DNA of 64,000 nt from Citrobacter sp. 18056 (lineage in GTDB: Bacteria; Pseudomonadota; Gammaproteobacteria; Enterobacterales; Enterobacteriaceae): positions 310,001 through 374,000 of the forward strand of contig CACSJR010000001.1 of assembly GCA_902706235.1 (NCBI GenBank), given 5' to 3'. The notes under the pieces were generated by a model, which was given only the letters and a program-made list of their open reading frames with translations, was not told the DNA's origin and did not search any database. The translations under genes were made by a program, and so were the position numbers. This document shows, in pieces, positions 34,822 to 43,735 of the stretch (positions within the stretch are counted from its first letter, which is position 1; every line of letters begins with the position of its first letter).

Positions 34822-35196
34822 TCAGTGATTGAGTGGCATCAGATAACGCGACTCGCCGGGCATATTAGTGATGCGATATTTGTGCGGCGGCACGTCAAAA
34901 TAGTTCTTAAAGGTACGCGTCAGCGTCTGCTGGGATTCAAAGCCATAGCGTTCGGCCAGATACAGGATCGGCTCATTGCTCTCTTTCAGCTTCTGTGCGA
35001 TTTCAGTCAGCTTACGGCTTCTAATATATTGACCCAGTGAATGTCCGGTTTCTTTCTTGAACATCCGTTGCAGGTGCCATTTGGAGTAACCGGAACGTTC
35101 CGACACTTTCTCAAGCGACAAAGGTGATTCCAGATTGCTCTCGATCCAGTCCAAAATGCTATGAATAGTGATAGCGTCAGTGTTACGTCTGGACAT
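34822..35196 (-). CDS. marA: Multiple antibiotic resistance activator MarA
   Basis: The 124-residue AraC/XylS protein has two HTH motifs ([40 protein letters not shown]), nearly identical to E. coli MarA through the DNA-binding core. It activates marbox promoters (acrAB, micF and others). The C-terminus ends MPLNH, a few residues shorter than E. coli, exactly where the ERIC begins. These last residues lie outside the DNA-binding helices, so function should be kept. Confidence 0.96.
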   Translation of the reverse strand: MSRRNTDAITIHSILDWIESNLESPLSLEKVSERSGYSKWHLQRMFKKETGHSLGQYIRSRKLTEIAQKLKESNEPILYLAERYGFESQQTLTRTFKNYFDVPPHKYRITNMPGESRYLMPLNH

Positions 35197-35219
35197 CGCG
35201 ACTTACCTCTTTGTTCTGT

Positions 35220-35654
35220 TTACGGCAGGATTTTCTTGAGCAGAAGCTCAAGGGCTGCGACCTCATCCACCGTTAAGTTTTTTGTTAATTCCTGATGCAG
35301 GTTTTGTCCCACCAGCTGGTGGCATTGCTCACATAATTCCGCGCCGTCCGGTGTCAATTGCACCAGTACGCCACGCTTATCATTCGGGTTTGGCAGACGC
35401 TCAATCCAACCTTTACAGGTCAGGCGGTCGAGCATTCGGGTCAAGGCACCGAGATCGACCGACAACGCTTTTTTTAGCTCAACAGGGGTAATGCACACTT
35501 CACAGCGAATCGAACACAGGGTTTTGAACTGCGAAGCGGTGATATCCATAGGCGACAGATAATCGTTCAGAAGACGATCTTTTTTCTGGTTGACCATGTG
35601 GATCAAGCGACCGAGTGGGATGATTTCGTTAAACAGATCACTGGTGCTTTTCAC
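35220..35654 (-). CDS. marR: Repressor MarR
   Basis: The 144-residue winged-helix repressor follows E. coli MarR: KSTSDLFNEIIPLGRLIHMV at the start, recognition helix VDLGALTRMLDRLTCKGW and wing PNPNDKRGVL. The start is GTG at 35654, as in E. coli, within the conserved marO leader; the open frame upstream to 35711 is operator, not coding. MarR is released by salicylate-type ligands or Cys oxidation, de-repressing marRAB. Followed by marA 23 bp on. Confidence 0.96.
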   Translation of the reverse strand: MKSTSDLFNEIIPLGRLIHMVNQKKDRLLNDYLSPMDITASQFKTLCSIRCEVCITPVELKKALSVDLGALTRMLDRLTCKGWIERLPNPNDKRGVLVQLTPDGAELCEQCHQLVGQNLHQELTKNLTVDEVAALELLLKKILP

Positions 35655-35659
35655 AAAGG

Positions 35660-35707
35660 TTGCCCTGGCAAGTAGTTTAGTTGCGAGGGATATTATTGCC
35701 CAGGCAA
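35660..35707. promoter_or_regulatory. marO: two MarR operator sites
   Basis: TTGCCCTGGCAA (35660-35671, site II) and TTGCCCAGGCAA (35696-35707, site I) are near-perfect palindromes placed as in E. coli marO. Site I lies between -35 and -10, and site II just before the marR GTG. Confidence 0.94.
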
Positions 35708-35718
35708 CCATAAGTCAA
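35690..35718 (-). promoter_or_regulatory. marRAB promoter
   Basis: On the minus strand the -35 TTGACT (35718-35713) and -10 TAATAT (35695-35690) are separated by 17 bp. MarR site I covers the spacer. Confidence 0.88.
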
Positions 35719-35734
35719 CTGAATGAATAAGCTT

Positions 35735-35754
35735 ATGCCACGAATTGCTAAAAC
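35735..35754. promoter_or_regulatory. marbox upstream of marRAB
   Basis: ATGCCACGAATTGCTAAAAC fits the degenerate marbox AYnGCACnnWnnRYYAAAYn at most positions and sits where the E. coli autoactivation marbox lies, ~17 bp upstream of the -35 box. MarA, SoxS and Rob would bind here. Confidence 0.82.
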
Positions 35755-35913
35755 GCTTCACGGCACACTTTTTGTGCCGTAAGCCGCTGATGGATAACCT
35801 GCTGTTATGGACACGCGAGGGTAAGATTTCGTCATGAATTAGCCATAGTCACGGCAACGAGAAAGCTCTTATACTCAGCCGGCCGTTGAGTGCTAACACA
35901 GGAGTGTTGATGA

Positions 35914-36582
35914 ATGCTGGATTTGTTTAAGGCTATTGGCCTCGGACTGGTGGTGCTGTTGCCGCTGGCGAACCCGTTAACCACCGTTGCATTGTTCCTT
36001 GGGCTGGCCGGGAACATGAATAACGCCGAACGTAATCGTCAGTCGCTGATGGCCTCGGTGTACGTATTCGCGATCATGATGGTGGCGTACTACGCCGGTC
36101 AGGTAGTAATGAATACCTTCGGGATTTCGATTCCCGGGCTGCGTATTGCCGGTGGCCTGATTGTGGCGTTTATCGGCTTCCGGATGCTGTTCCCGCAGCA
36201 AAAGGCGCACGATTCGCTGGAAGCCAGACATAAGTCGGAAGAACTGAAAGAAGAGCCGACCGCCAATATTGCGTTTGTGCCACTGGCGATGCCGAGCACG
36301 GCCGGACCCGGTACTATCGCGATGATTATCAGTTCGACGTCTACCGTAAGGCACGGCGTGAATTTTCCGGACTGGGTGGTACTGGTTGCGCCGCCGTTGA
36401 TCTTCCTTGGCGTCGCGCTGATTTTGTGGGGCTGTTTACGCAGCTCAGGGGCGATTATGCGCCTGGTCGGGAAAGGGGGCATCGAAGCCATTTCTCGTCT
36501 GATGGGCTTTTTGCTGGTCTGCATGGGCGTGCAGTTTATCATCAACGGCGTGCTGGAAATTATCAGCACCTACCACGCTTAA
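35914..36582 (+). CDS. marC: Inner-membrane protein MarC
   Basis: The 222-residue UPF0056-family protein has six membrane helices and closely matches E. coli MarC, with [39 protein letters not shown] and [18 protein letters not shown]. It is divergent from marRAB across the shared control region. Despite the name it is not needed for mar-type resistance in E. coli; function is unsettled. Confidence 0.94.
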   Translation: MLDLFKAIGLGLVVLLPLANPLTTVALFLGLAGNMNNAERNRQSLMASVYVFAIMMVAYYAGQVVMNTFGISIPGLRIAGGLIVAFIGFRMLFPQQKAHDSLEARHKSEELKEEPTANIAFVPLAMPSTAGPGTIAMIISSTSTVRHGVNFPDWVVLVAPPLIFLGVALILWGCLRSSGAIMRLVGKGGIEAISRLMGFLLVCMGVQFIINGVLEIISTYHA

Positions 36583-36595
36583 CGCTTTCGTAAAC

Positions 36596-37513
36596 TTAGA
36601 GGGCGGCAGGTTGTCGCCCTTGTTTCCTCTGGTCATTTTGTCCCGCCACCGCGTCTTTTATCAGCCCCGCTAACATCGCCTGAACCTGACGGTCTTCAGA
36701 GGAAGACGCATTTTGTACCAATGTTATTCCCAGATCTCCCGGAGAGGGTAGCCGCGATCCGGCCGTTAACAGATTTGCGGGCAGACCAAAATGCGTTCTC
36801 AGTGTCAGACCAAGCCCCGCCTGAACCGCAGCCCAGATACCGCTGAGACTGTGACTGACGAAGGTTATCTGCCATGGGATCCCGGCGTTGTCGAGAGATT
36901 CAATCGCCCGGGAGCGCATCAAACAAGGGCTGTCGAACATCACCAACGGTAGCGGTTTCTCGTCGGCAAGCAGGGAATCAAGGTTTAAATCCTGATGGTA
37001 AATCCATTCCAGTGGGCAGCGGCTCAGCGATTCCCCCTGTTCGACAGGGTTTTGTGGTTCCCACATCAGCGCGATGTCGAGATTGTTTTCTGCCAGCGCG
37101 GCGATAAGTGGAGCGTTCCTGTCGACGCGGGCGTGGATGCGTAAATCCGGGTGCAGTCTGCTGAATTGACCGAGAATGCCTGGCATCAGCGACTCACCAA
37201 AATCTTCCTGCATCCCGATGTGGATTTCGCCTTTCAGCAGTTCGCCACGTAGCGCCCGCAATGTTTCATCGTTTAACGCCAGCAGCCGTCTGGCATAGCC
37301 CATCAATATTTCACCCTGAGCGGTTAGCCGAAGATGACGCCCGTATTTTTCTACCAGGTCTGCTTCACATTGGAGCTCGAGCTTTTTGAGCTGAGCACTG
37401 ACGGCCGAGGTTGAGCGGGAGAGCTTAAGCGCGGCACGGGCAAAGCTGCCTGATTCGATGCCAGTGACAAAACTGCGTAGGGCATCGAGATCCAATGTCG
37501 AAGGGATTTTCAC
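36596..37513 (-). CDS. LysR-family transcriptional regulator
   Basis: The 305-residue protein has an N-terminal LysR HTH (LDALRSFVTGIESGSFARAA, residues ~8-65) and a C-terminal periplasmic-binding-type effector domain. Divergent from the CMD-tautomerase pair with a ~100-bp gap, so it probably regulates them. It lies in a 2.6-kb segment (36596-39154) between marC and sotB, which are neighbours in E. coli. Confidence 0.87.
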   Translation of the reverse strand: MKIPSTLDLDALRSFVTGIESGSFARAALKLSRSTSAVSAQLKKLELQCEADLVEKYGRHLRLTAQGEILMGYARRLLALNDETLRALRGELLKGEIHIGMQEDFGESLMPGILGQFSRLHPDLRIHARVDRNAPLIAALAENNLDIALMWEPQNPVEQGESLSRCPLEWIYHQDLNLDSLLADEKPLPLVMFDSPCLMRSRAIESLDNAGIPWQITFVSHSLSGIWAAVQAGLGLTLRTHFGLPANLLTAGSRLPSPGDLGITLVQNASSSEDRQVQAMLAGLIKDAVAGQNDQRKQGRQPAAL

Positions 37514-37615
37514 ACTGACTCTCCTGAATTTCGGGATGATTACTTGTGAATAATTTGATTTTCAGGATCGAACTATTGCGTGAGGATGGCCTGACTGTCA
37601 ACCTGGAGAACAACG

Positions 37616-37933
37616 ATGAATCCATCCCTCGACCGCGAAAGCCTGGCCCGATATGCCCCTAAACTGGCGGCGCTTAGCCAGGAGATATTGTTTGACGATA
37701 TCTGGAAACGCCCCGAACTCTCTGCGCGCGATCGCAGTCTGGTCACCCTGGCGATACTGGCTGCGCTAGGGCGCGTACAGCAGATCCCCTGGCATCTGCA
37801 GTTTGGGCGACAAAATGGACTGACTAATACAGAAATCACCGAGCTGTTTACCCATCTGGCCTTCTATGCCGGATGGCCAGCATCCGTTAGTGCACTTGGC
37901 TGCCTGACCGCGGAGGAGAGCGAATGCCGTTAA
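37616..37933 (+). CDS. Carboxymuconolactone decarboxylase-family protein
   Basis: The 105-residue, all-helical CMD-fold protein has the core SARDRSLVTLAILAALGR...HLQFGRQNGLTNTEITEL...HLAFYAGWPAS. It lacks the CxxC of AhpD peroxidases, so it is closer to gamma-carboxymuconolactone decarboxylase-like enzymes; the substrate is unknown. It overlaps the tautomerase start by 10 bp. Pairing of a CMD protein, a tautomerase and a LysR regulator suggests handling of a reactive carbonyl or aromatic ring-cleavage product. Confidence 0.85.
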   Translation: MNPSLDRESLARYAPKLAALSQEILFDDIWKRPELSARDRSLVTLAILAALGRVQQIPWHLQFGRQNGLTNTEITELFTHLAFYAGWPASVSALGCLTAEESECR

Positions 37934-38304
37934 CCCGAATTGTGTGTCGAGAAACGCTGAGTGAGGAGGCAGTAGCCATAATCTCGGATACGTTGCATGA
38001 GTGTCTGGTACGTGAATTCGCCGTTCCGCTGCAGGATAAGTTTCAGATTATCGAGCGTCTCCCCGCCCGTCAGCGTGTTTACGACAGGCACTATCTGAGC
38101 GGTGGGCGCAGTGACGACTTTGTCCTGGTACTGATAACAGCCGGAAATCCGCGAAGTACCGAGCAGAAACGGCGATTCTATCGGGCGTTGAGTGAGGGGC
38201 TTTCGGCAAAGGTGGGGATCAGCCCAGAGGATGTGATGGTAACGATTCAGTTCAACCAGGCCGAAGACTGGAGCTTCAGCCGGGGCGAGCAGTTTTGCCC
38301 GTAA
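37924..38304 (+). CDS. Tautomerase-family protein
   Basis: The 126-residue protein starts MPLTRIVC; Pro2 becomes the N-terminal catalytic proline after Met removal, the mark of the 4-oxalocrotonate tautomerase superfamily. At twice the classic 62-residue length it resembles the longer fused-type tautomerases. GAGGAG in the end of the CMD gene supplies its ribosome site. Substrate unknown. Confidence 0.85.
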   Translation: MPLTRIVCRETLSEEAVAIISDTLHECLVREFAVPLQDKFQIIERLPARQRVYDRHYLSGGRSDDFVLVLITAGNPRSTEQKRRFYRALSEGLSAKVGISPEDVMVTIQFNQAEDWSFSRGEQFCP

Positions 38305-38329
38305 ACGGGGATGAAAACGTTTATCCAGG

Positions 38330-39154
38330 TCATTGCCTAAGTTCGGCAATGGCCAGTTCAGCGACGGCTGAAGGAATGGTGATGGGAGAGTGGCTTTCGA
38401 GTGACCAGCTTGCTGAGAGCCCACACCAGGCGATGATCCACATGAGCAGACGCTCCCTGTCTATTCCGGACATCTCGCTGACGATAGCCAATCGCTGCTT
38501 AAATATCTCGGGTACAGGAGCAACCCGGGGGATGGGATGAGCAAGGTCGGGGTTGGTAAAGATATTGGCGTAATCAAACCCTCGTTCACCTTTTATTCCT
38601 TTGGGGTCAATGGCCAGCCAGCCGGATGCGCCAAAATCCAGAACGTTCGCATGATGTAAGTCACCATGCAGCGCGACGATATCCTGTGGCGTCGACAGCA
38701 GGTGTGCCGCGATTTCAGCGCAGCGCACCAGGATCCCGCCCTGTTTGTTGGCCGTGGCTTTTAATGGGGCAAACCAATTCTCCAGTGAAGGCAGCGAGGG
38801 TAAAGGTCGTTTGGGGGCGGTGTGAAGCCGAATGGTGGTCAGGCACATGATTCGACAGGCCTCGATGTCCTGACCTTCCCGGGACATCGCAGACAGAGAG
38901 GCTGACCCTGTGGCGCGTGCCAAAAGGATGGCCTCATTTTCATGCGCAATCACCCGCGCTGCGCCATTTCCTGCCCACCACGCCATCAGGGCGTTCCCGG
39001 TTTGTTCATCCTTGTCATCGGTCATTTTGAGCATGGCGGGGAGGCCGGTCGCTGTTCTCACCGGCAACAGCTGCGAGGTATGCGTCTTCAATGGCGCGCC
39101 ATCTGGAATGAGTTTCCAGCGATTCAGCCAGGGCTTGAACGTGTCCTGATCCAT
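38330..39154 (-). CDS. APH(6)/hydroxyurea-type phosphotransferase family protein
   Basis: The 274-residue kinase-like protein has the catalytic loop VALHGDLHHANVLDFG and the metal-binding segment LAIDPKGIKGERGFDYANIF, characteristic of the aminoglycoside/hydroxyurea resistance kinase family (StrB-related). Substrate cannot be told; many chromosomal members do not give clinical resistance. It sits between the tautomerase and sotB, convergent with the former, with no mobile-element remnants visible around it. Confidence 0.85.
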   Translation of the reverse strand: MDQDTFKPWLNRWKLIPDGAPLKTHTSQLLPVRTATGLPAMLKMTDDKDEQTGNALMAWWAGNGAARVIAHENEAILLARATGSASLSAMSREGQDIEACRIMCLTTIRLHTAPKRPLPSLPSLENWFAPLKATANKQGGILVRCAEIAAHLLSTPQDIVALHGDLHHANVLDFGASGWLAIDPKGIKGERGFDYANIFTNPDLAHPIPRVAPVPEIFKQRLAIVSEMSGIDRERLLMWIIAWCGLSASWSLESHSPITIPSAVAELAIAELRQ

Positions 39155-39199
39155 GCGACTTCCTTTATCTCTTTCTGTCTATAAAGGGACAGGTATTCG

Positions 39200-40396
39200 T
39201 TAATGTTGTTGAGCCGACTCTTCAAGCGTCACAGGCCAGCGGCGGAAAATAATCACGGACCAGACAAGTGCCGCCAGCGCCGGAACCGCGCCGACGTAGC
39301 CGATATCGGCCATTGAGAAATGCAGGCTGACCTGATTTCCCACCAGCGCGCCTGCCCCAATGCCGAGATTAAAGATGCCGGAAAACAACGCCATCGCCAC
39401 GTCGGTGGCGTCCGGGGCAATCGCCAGCACTTTCACCTGCATTCCCAGGCCGATAATCATGATTGCCACGCCCCAGATGATGCTCAGAACGGCGAGATTC
39501 ATTTCGCTTTCAGCTGCTAACATCAGCAATGCCAGACACGCGGTGAGCAGGGCGATGGCACCGCTGACTAACGTTGAAGCGTGATGGTTGCCGAGCTTAC
39601 TGAAGATAACCGAACCGATGATCCCGGCCCCACCCAGCGCTAACAGCAACAGCGTAGCGAAGCTGGCGTCAAACCCGGCTACGTTAATGACAAACGGTTC
39701 GATGTAGCTGTACGCGGTGTAATGGGCGGTCACGACGACCACAGTAAGCAGATACAGGCTCATGAGCGCCGGACGACGGAACAGCAGCGGCAGGCTTTTC
39801 AGCGAGCCGGAATGTTCGCTTGGAATCTTAGGCAGCAGCTTCGTCAGCGCCACGAGGGTGATGAGCGCGCCGAGGCCGATGATAAAGAAGGTGGTACGCC
39901 AGCCGAAATACTGGCCGACAACGCGACCAATTGGCAAACCGAGCACCATTGCCAGGGCGGTACCGGTCGCAATCAGGCTCAGGGCCTGGGCGCGTTTGCC
40001 CGCCGGGGCGAGACGGATCGCCAGTGAAGCGGTAATCGACCAGAATACGGCGTGGGCGAAGGCGATACCAATGCGGCTAATGACCAGCACGGTAAAGTTC
40101 CAGGCGAGGAATGAGAGCACGTGGCTGGCGATGAACAGCACAAACAGACCGATCAACAGTTTGCGTCGCTCCATCTGGCTGGTGAGCAGCATAAACGGCA
40201 GCGACATCAGCGCCACCACCCAGGCATAGATCGTCAACATTATCCCTACCTGTGCCGTTTCCATCGAGAAACTGCGGGCGATATCAGACAGCAACCCCAC
40301 TGGCACAAATTCCGTTGTATTGAAGATAAAAGCGGCAATGGCCAGAGTGACCACCCGCAGCCACGCAACCTTGCGCGAGACGGTGTTAGTTGTCAT
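39200..40396 (-). CDS. sotB: Sugar efflux transporter SotB
   Basis: The 398-residue, 12-helix MFS protein follows E. coli SotB (YdeA): [20 protein letters not shown] at the start, [16 protein letters not shown] and [14 protein letters not shown] within. The E. coli protein exports arabinose and IPTG. In E. coli it adjoins marC; here four genes intervene. Confidence 0.95.
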   Translation of the reverse strand: MTTNTVSRKVAWLRVVTLAIAAFIFNTTEFVPVGLLSDIARSFSMETAQVGIMLTIYAWVVALMSLPFMLLTSQMERRKLLIGLFVLFIASHVLSFLAWNFTVLVISRIGIAFAHAVFWSITASLAIRLAPAGKRAQALSLIATGTALAMVLGLPIGRVVGQYFGWRTTFFIIGLGALITLVALTKLLPKIPSEHSGSLKSLPLLFRRPALMSLYLLTVVVVTAHYTAYSYIEPFVINVAGFDASFATLLLLALGGAGIIGSVIFSKLGNHHASTLVSGAIALLTACLALLMLAAESEMNLAVLSIIWGVAIMIIGLGMQVKVLAIAPDATDVAMALFSGIFNLGIGAGALVGNQVSLHFSMADIGYVGAVPALAALVWSVIIFRRWPVTLEESAQQH

Positions 40397-40640
40397 ATCA
40401 GTTTTCTGGATGGATAACGGGAAGAAGAGAGGTCGATCTTAAAACCATCATTGTGCAAAACACAACCGTTTTGTGACTAAGATCTCATATCAGAAAGTGA
40501 TAACGCGGTGATGGTCAGTGTTACGTTGCCCGTTGGAATGGGGCGACGTTCATCAACTTCACTGGAAGGAGGCTCGTAATTCGTGGGCAAAGACGGTATT
40601 AATGTTATTAAGTGCTCATAAAAACAAAAGGATACTGGCT

Positions 40641-41441
40641 ATGCAGGAAATTCCGTTTTATATGGTTGATGCCTTCAGCGACCGCTCGTTTGGCGGGAAT
40701 GCGGCGGCGGTGTGTCCGCTTATCGAATGGTTGCCCGACGACACGCTGCTGAGAATGGCACAGGAGCATAACCAGTCCGAAACCGCATTCTTCGTGCGCA
40801 CCGACGACGGGTTTGAATTGCGCTGGTTCACCACCCAAGGGGAAATTAATCTCTGCGGACACGCCACGCTCGCCAGCGCTCACGTCATTTTCGAATTCCT
40901 CGATTACCCGCACACTGAAATCCGTTTTTCGACGCGCTTTGTCGGTGAACTGACGGTGTCCCGCCGCGGCGACTGGCTGACTCTGAATTTCCCGGCGTGG
41001 AAAACCGAGGCCGTGGAGCCTCCGGCGCTGCTGCTCAATGCGCTCGGTATTAATGAATATGAAGAGGTGCGCGTCGCGCGTGATTACCTGGTGGTGCTGA
41101 AAAGTCAGCAACAGGTTGAAGAGCTGACGCCGGATATTCACGCCATACTGCCGCTCGACAAAATGGTGTGCGTCACGGCCCCAGGCGATACGGACGACTT
41201 TGTCAGCCGCTTTTTCTGTCCCGGCGAATCCGTGGCGGAAGACCCGGTCACCGGTTCGACGCACAGTATGTTGATCCCATACTGGGGCGATAAATTGCGA
41301 AAAACGCAGATGCAGGCGCGTCAGGTGTCTGCTCGCGGTGGCGAGTTGCGCTGTGAATGGCAGGGCGAGCGGGTACTGATCGGCGGCCAGGCCACGACGT
41401 GGATCATCGGCAGCATCTATCTCCACGAAGGAGCACTCTGA
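40641..41441 (+). CDS. PhzF-family isomerase, copy 1
   Basis: The 266-residue protein has the diaminopimelate-epimerase-like double fold of PhzF. It contains the FGGNAAAV loop, the catalytic Glu in NQSETAFF (near residue 47) and LCGHATLASAHV, with SVAEDPVTGSTHSMLIPYW in the second half. The substrate is unknown; no other phenazine genes are nearby. The start is MQEIPFYMVDAFS at 40641; an open GTG-initiated extension to 40518 is not family-like. TGATG coupling to copy 2. Confidence 0.88.
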   Translation: MQEIPFYMVDAFSDRSFGGNAAAVCPLIEWLPDDTLLRMAQEHNQSETAFFVRTDDGFELRWFTTQGEINLCGHATLASAHVIFEFLDYPHTEIRFSTRFVGELTVSRRGDWLTLNFPAWKTEAVEPPALLLNALGINEYEEVRVARDYLVVLKSQQQVEELTPDIHAILPLDKMVCVTAPGDTDDFVSRFFCPGESVAEDPVTGSTHSMLIPYWGDKLRKTQMQARQVSARGGELRCEWQGERVLIGGQATTWIIGSIYLHEGAL

Positions 41442-42229
41442 TGAAAACCCTTCCTGTCTGGCTGGTTGATGCGTTCAGCCGACATAATTTTGGCGGCAAT
41501 CCGGCGGCGGTATGTGCGTTGGATAGCTGGCTTCCTGATGAACAACTGCTGCAAATCGCAAAACAGCATAATCAGTCGGAGACGGCCTTCTTTATTCCGG
41601 CGAAAGGCGGCTTTGAACTGCGTTGGTTTACGACCCGCAATGAGGTTAATTTGTGTGGGCACGCCACCCTGGCGACTGCCCACGTGATTTTCAATCATCT
41701 GGATTACCCGGACGCACGAATTCACTTTGATACGGCGTCCGGCCGGTTAACGGTCAGTCGCGAAGGCGAATGGCTGACCCTGGATTTCCCCGCTGGGCAC
41801 ACCACAGAGCAAACGCCACCGGCTGAAATGCTGGCCGCGCTGGGCATTACGGATTACGTAACTGCCCGCAAAGGGCGTGCGTGGCTGATAGAACTGGCGA
41901 GCCGTGAGCAGGTTGAGGCGGTCACCCCGAATATTGCGGCAATGACGCCGGTTGCACATAAAGTGACGATCACCGCGCATGGCACGGGGGATTACGATTT
42001 TGTCAGCCGTTTCTTTTCTCCGGGAGAAGCCGTCTGGGAAGACCCGGTCACCGGTTCGGCGCACACCATGCTTATTCCTTACTGGAGTGAAAAACTCGGT
42101 AAAACGCAGATGCTGGCCCGCCAGGTTTCTGCGCGTGGCGGGGATGTGCGCTGTGTATTGCAGGGCAATCGCGTGTTAATGAGCGGCACGGCGGTGACGT
42201 GGATGCAGGGGAAAATCCTGCTGCGCTAA
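41441..42229 (+). CDS. PhzF-family isomerase, copy 2
   Basis: The 262-residue paralogue of the preceding protein shares FGGNPAAV, NQSETAFF, LCGHATLATAHV, DYDFVSRFFSPGEAVWEDPVTGS and KTQMLARQVSARGGDVRC. About half or more of the positions agree by eye, so this is a tandem duplication, old enough to have diverged in the substrate-facing parts. The start at 41441 overlaps the copy 1 stop. The two could form a heterodimer. Confidence 0.88.
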   Translation: MKTLPVWLVDAFSRHNFGGNPAAVCALDSWLPDEQLLQIAKQHNQSETAFFIPAKGGFELRWFTTRNEVNLCGHATLATAHVIFNHLDYPDARIHFDTASGRLTVSREGEWLTLDFPAGHTTEQTPPAEMLAALGITDYVTARKGRAWLIELASREQVEAVTPNIAAMTPVAHKVTITAHGTGDYDFVSRFFSPGEAVWEDPVTGSAHTMLIPYWSEKLGKTQMLARQVSARGGDVRCVLQGNRVLMSGTAVTWMQGKILLR

Positions 42230-42314
42230 GGTCGTCAGGCGGCATAAGTTAATGCTATGAACCGCAACGTCCGTTTCGGTTTACAGTCAGGGGAAAACGC
42301 GCAAGGAGATTGAT

Positions 42315-42794
42315 ATGTATACGATTACGCCGTGCTCCCCTGACCATCCCGATATCGTGGCGCTGATTGACGCCCTCGACCGCTATCAGCAGACGCTGTA
42401 TCCGGCGGAAAGTAATCATCTGCTCGATTTAACGCAGGTCGCGGAATCACAGCGGCAGATGCTGATTATTCGTGATGCGCAGCAGCAGCCCGTTGGCTGC
42501 GGGGCGGTGGTGTTAAACGGTGACGGGAGCGGCGAAATGAAACGGGTGTATATCGACCCGACGCACCGTGGGCAGCGCCTGGGTGAATCGCTGTTAACCG
42601 CGCTGGAAACGCAAGCGCTGCAGCGCGGTTGCGATACACTGCGCCTCGAAACCGGTATTCATCAACATGCGGCCGTAAAACTTTATGAACGTAGCGGGTA
42701 TTTCCAGCGCGAGGCGTTTGCGCCGTATCTGCCTGACCCGCTGAGCATTTTTATGGAGAAACTGCTGGTTGCGGACCTTCGTCAAGCAATGTGA
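42315..42794 (+). CDS. GNAT-family N-acetyltransferase
   Basis: The 159-residue GNAT-fold protein has the acetyl-CoA pyrophosphate loop in [20 protein letters not shown] (Q/RxxGxG/A-like RGQRLG, residues ~90-100). The acceptor is unknown. AAGGAG precedes the ATG. Its last 44 bases overlap the end of ptrR on the other strand. Confidence 0.87.
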   Translation: MYTITPCSPDHPDIVALIDALDRYQQTLYPAESNHLLDLTQVAESQRQMLIIRDAQQQPVGCGAVVLNGDGSGEMKRVYIDPTHRGQRLGESLLTALETQALQRGCDTLRLETGIHQHAAVKLYERSGYFQREAFAPYLPDPLSIFMEKLLVADLRQAM

Positions 42795-43629
42795 TAAACG
42801 CTTCCAGTTGACGGGTCATCGCCCCCCGACGCCACACCAGCCAGGTCGTCAGCCAGCGCCACTTTTCGGCCAACGGCCAGGCATCAACCTGATGATGTCC
42901 GGGCATGCTTTCGAGCATGCTGCGCGGGATCATCGCCAGACCCGCACCCGCAATCACACAGGCCAGCATCCCATGATAAGACTCCATTTCGTGAATGCGG
43001 CCCGGCGTGGCGCGGTCGGCATGAAACCAGCTTTCGAAATGACGGCGGTATGAACAGTTGGCGCGAAACGCATAAATGCTGGTGCCGTTCACATCGCTGG
43101 CGCGTTTGATCGGCGTATGGCCCTTCGGCGTGACAATCATCATCTCTTCCTGATATACCGGCACGCCTTCCAGATTCGGGTGCATCACGGGTCCGTCAAC
43201 GAACGCCGCGCTCAGTCTGCCTTCGTTCACGCCGTCAATCATGGTTCCAGAGGGACCCGTCGCCAAATCAAACTGAATTTTCGGGTAGCGCTGGTTATAC
43301 AGCGCAAGTGTGGTGGGAATGCGCACCGCCGCGGTGCTTTCCAGCGAACCTAATGAAAACAACCCCTGCGGCTCATCGCCCGCCACCACCATTCGGGCTT
43401 CATCGACCAGCGCCAGAATTTGCTGGCTGTAGCGCAGAAAACTGTGCCCTGCCGGGGACAAACGCAGACGCTGGTTTTCACGAATGAACAGATCCACGCC
43501 CAAATCCGCTTCCAGTTGACGAATGCGGGTAGTCAGGTTAGAGGGCACGCGATGCACCTTTTGCGCGGCCTGGGTAATGCTGCCGGTCTGGGCGACGGCG
43601 TTAAACATCTCAAGCTGGGTTAAGTCCAT
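42751..43629 (-). CDS. ptrR: LysR-family regulator PtrR (YneJ)
   Basis: The 292-residue protein begins [20 protein letters not shown] and follows E. coli YneJ/PtrR (HTH residues ~1-60, then the effector domain with [19 protein letters not shown]). In E. coli it sits divergent from sad and controls putrescine-related utilisation; the arrangement is identical here. Confidence 0.93.
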   Translation of the reverse strand: MDLTQLEMFNAVAQTGSITQAAQKVHRVPSNLTTRIRQLEADLGVDLFIRENQRLRLSPAGHSFLRYSQQILALVDEARMVVAGDEPQGLFSLGSLESTAAVRIPTTLALYNQRYPKIQFDLATGPSGTMIDGVNEGRLSAAFVDGPVMHPNLEGVPVYQEEMMIVTPKGHTPIKRASDVNGTSIYAFRANCSYRRHFESWFHADRATPGRIHEMESYHGMLACVIAGAGLAMIPRSMLESMPGHHQVDAWPLAEKWRWLTTWLVWRRGAMTRQLEAFITLLDEGPQPAVSP

Positions 43630-43735
43630 GACGTTCTCGTATCGTGAATGGGATGGTTAATATTATTCATTTTCCATAAATAGCAGAGTGGTCCAGTATT
43701 AATCAACAGCCTCATCGAACAGAGAGAAGAAAATC

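Noticed and set aside
35655..35711. 19-residue N-terminal extension of MarR
   Set aside because: This DNA is the marO operator with -10 and MarR sites; the GTG at 35654 matches E. coli.
38330..39154. Calling the APH-family gene an acquired streptomycin-resistance gene
   Set aside because: Family motifs are present, but there are no integron, insertion-sequence or plasmid marks; substrate cannot be inferred.
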